NCBI GenBank assembly: GCA_964441705.1
Contig: CAYTWF010000005.1
Coordinates: 1-64,000, forward strand
DNA from: Eshraghiella sp964441705
GTDB taxonomy: Bacteria > Bacillota > Clostridia > Lachnospirales > Lachnospiraceae
Direction: 5' to 3'
Length of the DNA stretch: 64,000 nt
Each line of letters begins with the position of its first letter. Position 1 is the first letter of the stretch. Positions 37,165 through 43,672 of this stretch are shown here, piece by piece. Both the position numbers and the translations under genes were made by a program. The notes under the pieces are model-generated. The model saw only the letters and a program-made list of their open reading frames with translations. It was not told where the DNA came from and did not search any database.

Positions 37165-38364
37165 ATGAAGAAACCACATATTGAATATTCCAGTGAGCCT
37201 GTGATTGCACCTCAGGAGGGCTGTGCATGGGCGGATACAATGGTGCTGAATCCGGCTCTCGTGTTGGATGAGCATGACAAAAATACCATTCACATGCTGT
37301 TTCGTGCAACGGGTCCCTGGCATAGAGGAAACCTTAAGGGCTTGTCGGACCCATATCCTATATTTTTGGGATATGCTAAGAGCACAGATGGTGGAAGAAG
37401 CTTTATTCCGGATTTTTCCAGACCGGCGCTGGCACCTGCTCTTGCGTATGATGAGGCCGGCATATACATTACAGATATAAAGGGAAAACGTGTTATTAAT
37501 TATGCTAATGGCTGTGTAGAAGACCCGAGACTTTTTAAGGTGGAGGGCAGGCAGTATCTAACGGTTGCGTGTCGTCTTTTTCCTCCTGGAGCATACTGGG
37601 AGGGAGACAGGCGAAAGGATAATCTTCCTGACTGGGCACAGCGTGAGGATAATCCTATAGGAAGACTGGCAGTTAGAAATGATACGGTTACAGTTCTGTA
37701 TGAGGTGGACATGGAGCGGCTGACAGCTGGTGAGTACGAGAGTGCGTTTGGTTATGTTGGTCCATTGACAGATGGCAATATTACAGATGACAGGGACGCA
37801 TTTCTTTTTCCACGAAGAATGCAGATTCATGGTAAAAAACAGTATGTTATGCTTCATCGTCCTGAAAATCCTTCCAGATATCCTGAGGGGAGGGGGATTA
37901 CTACTCCATCCATAATGATATCTGCGGCGGAGAGGCTTGAGGACTTTGCCCTTGGCGGGGCGGAGAGGCTTGTGCTTGCAACCAGTGAGTTTGACTGGGA
38001 GCAGGAGCGTATTGGAGCCAGCTTTCCTCCAATTGATATTGGAAATGGGGAGTGGCTTGTGTCATACCATGGCAAGCAGATGCCTGATTATGGGTACACT
38101 CAGTCATTTATGATATTAAAGGAAACTGCAGATGGTTTTCCTGTCATTGAGCACCGACTGTCGGAAAGGCTTATATATGCACAGCAAAAATGGGAGCTTC
38201 CGGACAAATTTCCGTGTCCGTGTATATTTACGACAGGTGGCGTAGTTATTGATGACGAATTGATTATGGGATATGGTGCGGCAGACCAAAAGGTCGGAAT
38301 TGCAAGAACGAACTTGCAGGAATTGATTAAATATGTCAAGAGGATGCCAAGGGGACGGTTCTGA
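37165..38364 (+). CDS. GH130-like protein, specificity unknown
   Basis: Third GH130-type sequence of the locus, 399 residues. Seen: NPALVLDEHDKNTIHMLFRA, SDPYPIFLGYAKSTDGG, GCVEDPRLFKVEGRQYLTVA and IGASFPPIDIGNGEWLVSYH, which follow the propeller pattern of the family but diverge from the two phosphorylases upstream. It may be a phosphorylase or a hydrolase. It starts one base after the fusion gene's stop with no clear ribosome binding site, so coupled translation is likely. Its last residues (MPRGRF) and stop are encoded by the inverted repeat at 38345. Confidence 0.75.
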   Translation: MKKPHIEYSSEPVIAPQEGCAWADTMVLNPALVLDEHDKNTIHMLFRATGPWHRGNLKGLSDPYPIFLGYAKSTDGGRSFIPDFSRPALAPALAYDEAGIYITDIKGKRVINYANGCVEDPRLFKVEGRQYLTVACRLFPPGAYWEGDRRKDNLPDWAQREDNPIGRLAVRNDTVTVLYEVDMERLTAGEYESAFGYVGPLTDGNITDDRDAFLFPRRMQIHGKKQYVMLHRPENPSRYPEGRGITTPSIMISAAERLEDFALGGAERLVLATSEFDWEQERIGASFPPIDIGNGEWLVSYHGKQMPDYGYTQSFMILKETADGFPVIEHRLSERLIYAQQKWELPDKFPCPCIFTTGGVVIDDELIMGYGAADQKVGIARTNLQELIKYVKRMPRGRF

Positions 38365-38491
38365 TGGTATAGTTTTGTGCCAGGGGGACGGTTCTGTTGG
38401 TATAAGAAGCGCAAAGTGCTTATAACACACTTTGCGCTTCTTCTTATTTTTACTGGCACAAAACTATACCATCAGAACCGTCCCCTTGGCA
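38345..38491. repeat. Nested REP-type inverted repeat
   Basis: A perfect 38-bp outer inverted repeat (38345-38382 with 38454-38491), each arm holding the core GGGGACGGTTCTG. Inside lies another forward core (38380-38400) and a perfect 15-bp stem (38404-38418 with 38428-38442) with a 9-base loop. The same core occurs at 43485-43590 and 2835-2858. It lies 130 bases ahead of a REP-associated transposase gene and overlaps the 3' end of the GH130 gene. Confidence 0.9.
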
Positions 38492-38621
38492 CAATTTTAC
38501 CGTTCCCTATAAAAATACTAGACAATTTAATCAATATTATTTATAATTTTATTATATCTATATTTTCTTGATAGGATTCTTTTGTAACTTATTCTTCTGT
38601 ATTTTCTGCGAGGTGATAATC

Positions 38622-39383
38622 ATGCCAAGAACTGCACGAAAAATTAGCTGTACAAATATTTATCATATAATGATACGTGGGATTAATCGTCAACAAATAT
38701 TTGAAGACGAAAATGACTGCCAAAAATTTCTTTCAATTTTGTTTAAGTGTAAGCAAATAAGCAAATTCAATCTTTTTGCCTATGCGTTAATGGGCAATCA
38801 CGTTCATCTCTTGCTGGAGGCTGCTGGTGAGCCAATTGACCTGGTGATGAAACGTATTAATGGTCGTTATGCATACTGCTATAACAAAAGATACGAGAGA
38901 ACCGGACATCTTTTTCAGGATCGTTATCGTAGTGAGCCAGTAGAAAATGAATTGTATTTTATCACTGTCCTGCGGTATATCCATCAAAATCCTGTTAAAG
39001 CAGGATTTTGCCGACATCCCAATGAATATGCCTGGAGTAGTTATAAAGATTATTTCTATCGGAAAAAATCTTTGACCGATACCGGCAAAGCGTTTGTTAT
39101 TGTCAATAATCATCAATTGCTTATTAATTATCTCAATACACCTGTTGATTCTGAATGTATGGATTTTTCTGACAATCAGTTTGTTAATCTTCCTGACAAT
39201 CACGCCAAAATAATTATTAAAGAGGTATCCAATTGCAGAAATGTCACTGAATTTCAGTGCCTATCCAAAAAGCTTCGAAATGAATGCATTAAGGAAATGA
39301 AGAAGCGTGGACTTTCTATACGACAAATAAGTCGTCTGTGTGGAATTAGCAGAGTAACAATCTCAAAAATTCTTGCTACCTGA
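38622..39383 (+). CDS. REP-associated tyrosine transposase (RAYT, Y1/IS200-like)
   Basis: Single-domain HUH enzyme related to IS200/IS605 transposases that is thought to move REP elements. Seen: N-terminal RTARKISCTNIYHIMIRGIN, the HUH pair in NHVHLLLEA (His60, His62), the catalytic Tyr in LRYIHQNPVKAG (Tyr119), and a C-terminal helix-turn-helix (RGLSIRQISRLCGISRVTIS). It is 253 residues. ATG 38622 is chosen for GAGGTG upstream; the preceding frame is hydrophobic spacer. Codon choice (many CAA, AAT) differs from the surrounding genes. REP-type inverted repeats of matching core lie on both sides. Confidence 0.9.
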   Translation: MPRTARKISCTNIYHIMIRGINRQQIFEDENDCQKFLSILFKCKQISKFNLFAYALMGNHVHLLLEAAGEPIDLVMKRINGRYAYCYNKRYERTGHLFQDRYRSEPVENELYFITVLRYIHQNPVKAGFCRHPNEYAWSSYKDYFYRKKSLTDTGKAFVIVNNHQLLINYLNTPVDSECMDFSDNQFVNLPDNHAKIIIKEVSNCRNVTEFQCLSKKLRNECIKEMKKRGLSIRQISRLCGISRVTISKILAT

Positions 39384-39477
39384 TGGACGATTCGGATTTT
39401 CTTTGTTATGAATCCTATAAAGCATGACGTACTTTGTTTGCCTTTTGACATGTCTTTGAAGTAAGCCCAATAATTTC

Positions 39478-40029
39478 TTAAAAAAGGGATGCTCCAATTT
39501 TTTGCAGCTTCTTTTGCACCTTGGTATCATTCTCAACCTTGGATATTGTTGTACATCCATGAATAATTATATTCTTTTTAATAATAAGTCCCATTGCCTT
39601 TAATGACTTACTGGTGCTTCTGATGTATCTGGAGAAAATAAAAGGAATAGGAACCCCATAGGTCCAAAGCATCACAAGCTTTCTTTGGCTAAATCTTGGC
39701 TTATGTTTTTCGTCGGTCAGTGGATAGCATCTGTCCAAAAAGGTTTTTGTATAGCCATTAACCTGGTTAATGTATACCGGTGAATTGATTATAACCAAAT
39801 CAGCAGTTTTTATCTGCTCAAATATTTCTGTAAAATCATCTTTTAATACGCAGCAGCCGCCATTTTCAATACATTTGCGACATCCAAGGCAATTGTGAAT
39901 ATTGAGTTTGCTAAGCTCATATTTGACGCATTCAGCGCCTTTTTTTTCTGCAGAAGAGAGAAGTGTGTCCAATGCAAAGGAACCATTACCTTTTGTATGA
40001 GGACTTCCTAAAATTGCAACTATTTTCAT
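39478..40029 (-). CDS. Flavodoxin-family / NADPH-dependent FMN reductase
   Basis: FMN-binding reductase. Seen: the FMN phosphate loop ILGSPHTKGNGSFALD at residues 6-21, a ferredoxin-like Cys cluster LGCRKCIENGGCCVLKDD, and the INSPVYINQVNGYTKTFLDR strand typical of the family. It is 183 residues. It is divergent from a TetR regulator whose likely operators lie in the shared 122-base gap. Possible role in electrophile or oxidant stress; the substrate is unknown. Confidence 0.87.
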   Translation of the reverse strand: MKIVAILGSPHTKGNGSFALDTLLSSAEKKGAECVKYELSKLNIHNCLGCRKCIENGGCCVLKDDFTEIFEQIKTADLVIINSPVYINQVNGYTKTFLDRCYPLTDEKHKPRFSQRKLVMLWTYGVPIPFIFSRYIRSTSKSLKAMGLIIKKNIIIHGCTTISKVENDTKVQKKLQKIGASLF

Positions 40030-40053
40030 CTATTTGTCTCCTTAAACTAATTG

Positions 40054-40139
40054 AAAATCCAACAGTGTGTTGTATAATGTAATTATAACTAAAGTAAAAT
40101 TTAGTTCAACCGACGATATGATGCTAAGTGTTGGATTTT
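40054..40139. promoter_or_regulatory. Operator array between reductase and TetR genes
   Basis: Three inverted repeats share the gap: 11-bp arms AAAATCCAACA (40054-40064) and TGTTGGATTTT (40129-40139), a tight dyad CAACA-GTG-TGTTG (40060-40072), and a 7-bp dyad AACTAAA/TTTAGTT with a 6-base centre (40087-40106). They flank the divergent start regions and are natural targets for the TetR protein. Confidence 0.6.
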
Positions 40140-40151
40140 GAAGGAGGCTGC

Positions 40152-40715
40152 ATGGCTAAATATAAGAACGTAACAACGAATACAAGGCAGAATATTATAG
40201 ATGCTTTTTGGATGCTTTACTGCGAGAAAAGAATTGATAAAATAACAGTGGCAGATATTACCTTGAAGGCGGGGTATAACAGGAGTACCTTTTATGAGTA
40301 TTTTGCAGATGTATATGATGTGCTGGACCAGCTTGAACAATCTCTTCTGCCGAACATCGAGGAATTGCCGCCATTAAAACCGTCTTCTGAGCTTGATGTA
40401 CAGCCTATTGACATGTTTATTAAGCTTTATTCCAACAGTAGAAAATATTATGTGGTTCTGTTAGGCGAAAAAGGAGACCCTGCTTTTGCGGGGAAAATAA
40501 AGAATGGCATAAAGGAAAAGCTGAAAGAGCAGCTTGAAGAAAGCGGTGAGCAAAACATAGAGCTTGATTATCGACTGGAGTATTTTCTTTCAGCGATAAT
40601 TGGAATTCTAACATACTGGTTTAAGAATGATGAAAATATTTCTAAGGAAAAGCTGTTGCAGCTGATATATGATATGAATCAGTCAAGTATTCAGATGCAG
40701 CACCTGTCTACCTGA
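40152..40715 (+). CDS. TetR-family transcription regulator
   Basis: Repressor by type. Seen: an N-terminal helix-turn-helix TRQNIIDAFWMLYCEKRIDK followed by ITVADITLKAGYNRSTFYEY, then a helical ligand/dimer domain with the C-terminal TetR_C shape (FLSAIIGILTYWFKNDENIS). It has 187 residues from ATG 40152, which has AAGGAGG just upstream. Divergent from the flavodoxin-family gene; its end overlaps the convergent GGDEF gene by 8 bases. Confidence 0.9.
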   Translation: MAKYKNVTTNTRQNIIDAFWMLYCEKRIDKITVADITLKAGYNRSTFYEYFADVYDVLDQLEQSLLPNIEELPPLKPSSELDVQPIDMFIKLYSNSRKYYVVLLGEKGDPAFAGKIKNGIKEKLKEQLEESGEQNIELDYRLEYFLSAIIGILTYWFKNDENISKEKLLQLIYDMNQSSIQMQHLST

Positions 40716-41862
40716 CAAGTGATGTATCTTGATGTCTGGCTTTTTTATGAATATACATCTCATTATCAGCGGCCTCAATCAGCTGGTCTATAGTATATAT
40801 ATCATTGCTGTCGTATCTGGCATATCCGATACTTAGGGAGAGCTTCAATATGGAATCAGGGCTATTGTTCAATTGTTCAATCTCCTGATTAAGAGCCTGA
40901 AGAATATTGAGAATCTCATTCTCAGAGCATTCCGCAACAATAGCAAACTCATCTCCGCCGTATCTTGCAGGAAAAGCTTTAAATTGGAAGCACAGCTGCT
41001 TGAGAATGGCGGCGACTTTAATAAGTACCTGGTCGCCCATTTTATGCCCGTAGGTGTCATTAATGTGCTTAAAATGGTCTATGTCCATAATAATGAGATA
41101 AAGGTCTTTGCTGCCGGAATAGGTGTTGCAGCGGATACCAAGGTAACGGTTAAGCTGACCGCGGTTATTGATATTGGTCAGCGAATCCAGTGATATCTGC
41201 TGGTTCTGAACATTAATGAATATCATTAATATCGAAACTACCATAGTGATTGATACAACCGGAAGTCCGTAGTGCAGAACCTGTATTACAGCTCCGGTAA
41301 AAGGCAGTATAACAAAGCCTGCTAGATGCAGACATTTGGAACGTTCATAGGAAGCAGAACCTCTGGCCCTGTTAAGGGCATGAAAGGTTGGGTATAAAAG
41401 ATACAGAAATGAAATAGCAACCTGTATCATATATAAGGGTCCACGATGATATATATTATTCTCATCAACGTATATAATCCACCCATTAAACGGTGTAGTT
41501 AAAAGCAGTATTGTAAAGGCGATAACCGGGATGGCAAAGAATGTCCGCTGTCGGCGAAATAAGCTTTCACTCTCTGTAATTCTGTATTCAGCAAACAGCA
41601 CCCATATATATGGAAGAAATACGCAGGTAAAAAAATACAGCATATTGCTGCCCATATTCAATGCGTGAGCTCCTGAAAACCCCCGTCCATCAATCAGCCA
41701 GGTAAACATGTCTATTATGGTTGAGAAAGCTGCAGTATTAATGAGAAACTGAAACAGCCTGTCATCAAGCATAACAATAGCATTTCGTTTCCTGTTAAAA
41801 TGGAGCATCAGCAGAATTATAATTGCAATTAAATTAATCTCTGTTCGCAGTATTGTGTACAT
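40708..41862 (-). CDS. Membrane diguanylate cyclase (GGDEF)
   Basis: Makes cyclic di-GMP. Seen: an N-terminal membrane region of several helices (about residues 1-215, beginning INLIAIIILLMLHF) and a C-terminal GGDEF domain with LTNINNRGQLNRYLG, IMDIDHFKHINDTYGHKMGD and an intact ARYGGDEFAIV active loop. It is 384 residues from ATG 41862, which has GGGAGG 8-9 bases upstream. No EAL domain is present. Confidence 0.92.
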   Translation of the reverse strand: MYTILRTEINLIAIIILLMLHFNRKRNAIVMLDDRLFQFLINTAAFSTIIDMFTWLIDGRGFSGAHALNMGSNMLYFFTCVFLPYIWVLFAEYRITESESLFRRQRTFFAIPVIAFTILLLTTPFNGWIIYVDENNIYHRGPLYMIQVAISFLYLLYPTFHALNRARGSASYERSKCLHLAGFVILPFTGAVIQVLHYGLPVVSITMVVSILMIFINVQNQQISLDSLTNINNRGQLNRYLGIRCNTYSGSKDLYLIIMDIDHFKHINDTYGHKMGDQVLIKVAAILKQLCFQFKAFPARYGGDEFAIVAECSENEILNILQALNQEIEQLNNSPDSILKLSLSIGYARYDSNDIYTIDQLIEAADNEMYIHKKARHQDTSLVR

Positions 41863-41984
41863 AAAAAATCCTCCCCGATTCAGTATTAATTGTACTATAT
41901 GGTAATTGGACTTGTAATGTAAAAAATAGCATTCACATAATTTGAACGCTACTGCATATAATATAGAATACAAGCGAAACTCTA

Positions 41985-42013
41985 TTGACTTTGGAAAAGT
42001 AACTTGTTATTAT
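41985..42013 (+). promoter_or_regulatory. Promoter of the repeat RNA / toxin locus
   Basis: TTGACT (41985-41990), 17-base spacer, TATTAT (42008-42013). Transcription would start near 42020, just ahead of the first repeat. Confidence 0.7.
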
Positions 42014-42031
42014 AATTATACAAAGAATGAT

Positions 42032-42120
42032 GTCGGATGGGAGACATAAAACCCTATCGAGTGGTCGGAATGGAGACCTTAAACCCATTCGAGTGTAGAG
42101 ATGACTACTAAAAACCAGTG
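42032..42120 (+). repeat. Tandem repeats of 32, 32 and 25 bases
   Basis: Units at 42032-42063 and 42064-42095 share GTCGGA at the start, a central AAACCC and the end CGAGTG; unit 3 (42096-42120) keeps GATG, AAAACC and AGTG but lacks about 7 bases. In unit 1 the arms are GATGGG and CCCTATC; in unit 2 they are GAATGG and CCATTC. Both sides changed together, which indicates a conserved RNA stem rather than a conserved DNA word. Confidence 0.8.
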
Positions 42121-42122
42121 GA

Positions 42123-42155
42123 GGAATGACGAGAGTCATTCCTTCATTTTGTTTT
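42123..42155 (+). terminator. Intrinsic terminator between repeat RNA and toxin-like gene
   Basis: GGAATGAC (42123-42130) pairs perfectly with GTCATTCC (42135-42142) across a GAGA loop, followed by a T-rich stretch (42143-42155). The ribosome binding site GGAGG of the next gene follows at once. Confidence 0.9.
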
Positions 42156-42164
42156 GGAGGATAA

Positions 42165-42767
42165 ATGGTAGAAATGAGTTTTAAGGAACGGGTGAAAAAG
42201 GCTGCGATTGATGGCGCTAAATTATATAAGGAGAACTTTATTGACTGCGAATATTTGATTTGCTCAAAAGCGTTTCATGAGAAGCAGTATTATGTTGCAA
42301 AAGCAGATGAAGGTAATTATCTGCATCTGATTGGTGTACATACAGAAATGACTCCGAAAGAATTTTTTGAAAAGTGCTATGAAGGAACACTTACAGAAGA
42401 AGATTTTGATTTTGAGAAAAAGAATCAATCTGAGAAATCAGTCAAAGGTTCTGTGAGACAGAAGATTAAAGTTCTTCCAGATATGTTACAGATGTATGGA
42501 AAAGAGTTAGTTGCACAGGAAAATTTTAAAAAGAATCGCGTAGAATGTGCTTTTGCAACAGCAGATAGTACGCACACACTTGGATATGCAAGTGCAGGTA
42601 GACCGAAATCATTGCTACAAAAAAATGAACTAGATCAAGATAAATCAGAGAAGGTTGACCTTGTGTTTAAGAAAAAGCGCGGAGCAGAGAAGTTTACCCA
42701 ATTAGTGTCTGGAAGAGTTGAAATGATTGAAAGATATAGAAGTCAAATAAATGAAATGTTAGATTGA
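42165..42767 (+). CDS. PBECR4-like protein, candidate RNase toxin of a type III system
   Basis: 200 residues, no signal or membrane segment. The pattern YLHLIGVHTEMTPKEFFEKC, then EGTLTEEDFDF, SVKGSVRQKIKVLPDMLQMY, ECAFATADSTHTLGYA and RPKSLLQKNEL fits the PBECR4 group (phage Barnase-EndoU-ColicinE5/D-RelE-like nuclease), recalled rather than searched. Type III toxins such as ToxN also have a RelE/Kid-like RNase fold. GGAGG precedes ATG 42165; ATG 42174 is an alternative. Codon use (CTA, CAA, AAA-rich) is unlike the flanking genes, which suggests transfer. Expression would depend on read-through of the terminator. Catalytic residues cannot be named from sequence alone. Confidence 0.7.
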   Translation: MVEMSFKERVKKAAIDGAKLYKENFIDCEYLICSKAFHEKQYYVAKADEGNYLHLIGVHTEMTPKEFFEKCYEGTLTEEDFDFEKKNQSEKSVKGSVRQKIKVLPDMLQMYGKELVAQENFKKNRVECAFATADSTHTLGYASAGRPKSLLQKNELDQDKSEKVDLVFKKKRGAEKFTQLVSGRVEMIERYRSQINEMLD

Positions 42768-42808
42768 AATAGAATTTGCTAAGTTAAATTCAAGGTAATT
42801 TAAAAAAA

Positions 42809-42835
42809 TTAGCACTCACCTATTGACAGTGCTAA
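42809..42835. promoter_or_regulatory. CIRCE operator (HrcA site) ahead of hsp20
   Basis: TTAGCACTC, 9 bases, then CAGTGCTAA: the CIRCE consensus with one mismatch in the right arm. HrcA binding here would repress the heat-shock gene. Confidence 0.88.
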
Positions 42836-42851
42836 CAATATGTGTTATAAC
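42823..42851 (+). promoter_or_regulatory. hsp20 promoter
   Basis: TTGACA (42823-42828), 17-base spacer, TATAAC (42846-42851). The -35 box lies inside the CIRCE element, so HrcA would block polymerase directly. A leader of about 90 bases precedes the start codon. Confidence 0.8.
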
Positions 42852-42946
42852 ACAATTAGAACAAAGGAAAGGAAATCAATCCTTCCTTTAGTTTCCAAAT
42901 ATAAGAGCAGTATCAATATTTTTTATTTAGAATGGAGGAATGACTT

Positions 42947-43408
42947 ATGTTGATGCCTAGTATTTTTGGAGAAAATTTATTTGATGACTGGATGGATTTT
43001 CCATTCGGAAGAGATTTTGACAAGGAGTTCTTCGGCAAGAGCAATCCGCTCTACGGTAAGAATGCTGCCAATATTATGAAGACAGATGTCAGGGATGTAG
43101 ACAACGGATATGAGATTGACGTTGACCTCCCTGGATTTAAGAAGGACGAAGTCAAGGTATCCCTTGAGAATGGCTATCTTACCATTCAGGCTGCTAAGGG
43201 ACTTGACAAGGACTCTCAGGATAAGAAAGGCAAGTACATCCGTAAGGAACGTTACAGCGGACAGTGCTCACGAAGCTATTACGTTGGAGAGCAGTATCGC
43301 AATGAAGATATTAAAGCACGTTTTGAGGACGGCATACTGAAGCTGGCTATACCAAAACGTGACCAGCAGGAGCTTCAGGGCGATAAGTACATTGCAATTG
43401 AAGGATAA
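42947..43408 (+). CDS. Small heat shock protein, Hsp20/alpha-crystallin family
   Basis: ATP-independent holdase chaperone. Seen: 153 residues with an N-terminal arm (LMPSIFGENLFDDWMDFPFG) and an alpha-crystallin domain (MKTDVRDVDNGYEIDVDLPG, FKKDEVKVSLENGYLTIQAA, ARFEDGILKLAIPKRDQQEL) that ends in an I-x-I/V-like tail. GGAGG lies before the ATG. Controlled by CIRCE/HrcA and closed by its own terminator. Confidence 0.95.
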   Translation: MLMPSIFGENLFDDWMDFPFGRDFDKEFFGKSNPLYGKNAANIMKTDVRDVDNGYEIDVDLPGFKKDEVKVSLENGYLTIQAAKGLDKDSQDKKGKYIRKERYSGQCSRSYYVGEQYRNEDIKARFEDGILKLAIPKRDQQELQGDKYIAIEG

Positions 43409-43428
43409 TTGAATACGACCTCTGAATC

Positions 43429-43473
43429 GAACCCTGTGGCATTGTGTAGGCTGTGCTGCGGGGTTCTTTTTTT
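43429..43473 (+). terminator. Terminator of hsp20
   Basis: GAACCC (43429-43434) pairs with GGGTTC (43461-43466), with weaker pairing inside, followed by seven T. Confidence 0.75.
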
Positions 43474-43484
43474 AGCGGGTATCC

Positions 43485-43590
43485 AGCCAGGGGGACGGTT
43501 CTGGTGGTATAGTTTTGTGCCTTGTAAGTTTAGCTATTGGAACCGTCCCCCTGGCACAAAACTATACCATCAGAACTGTCCCCCCTGGCT
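43485..43590. repeat. REP-type inverted repeat, second copy
   Basis: Left arm 43485-43521 and right arm 43553-43590 are inverted copies of about 37 bases with three differences, closely matching the arms of the element at 38345-38491 (core GGGGACGGTTCTG, then a GGTATAGTTTTGTGCC tail). A further reversed core (43537-43556) lies just inside the right arm. It lies between the hsp20 terminator and the hybrid kinase gene. Confidence 0.88.
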
Positions 43591-43672
43591 CTTGCAAAAT
43601 ACTGTGAACAGGCATAAAATATACGTAGATGATACATTGCTTTTAAAGTTTATATTGTGGAAGGTGTATAAA

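Larger units (their letters stand above)
42020..42155 (+). ncRNA. Candidate type III antitoxin RNA
   Basis: A short transcript is expected from the promoter at 41985 to the terminator at 42123-42155, about 135 nt, with no open frame of its own. It contains two full 32-base repeats and a shortened third, each with a small stem. The terminator sits between the repeats and the downstream gene, so most transcripts would be repeat RNA and a minority would read into the gene. That is how ToxIN-type loci set the antitoxin:toxin ratio. Known families differ in repeat length; this one is not recognised. Confidence 0.6.

Noticed and set aside
38345..38491. CRISPR-like repeats or a plain terminator
   Set aside because: There are only inverted, not regularly spaced direct repeats, no spacers and no cas genes; the long perfect arms, shared core elsewhere and adjacent RAYT gene fit a REP element.
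42032..42155. Riboswitch in front of the PBECR4-like gene
   Set aside because: No known aptamer consensus is visible and tandem 32-base units are not a riboswitch layout; an antitoxin RNA explains repeats, terminator and gene better. CsrA sequestration was considered but does not explain the linkage to a nuclease-like gene.
43409..43672. N-terminal extension of the hybrid kinase
   Set aside because: The open frame runs through the hsp20 terminator and the REP palindrome; a proper ribosome binding site and ATG occur at 43673.
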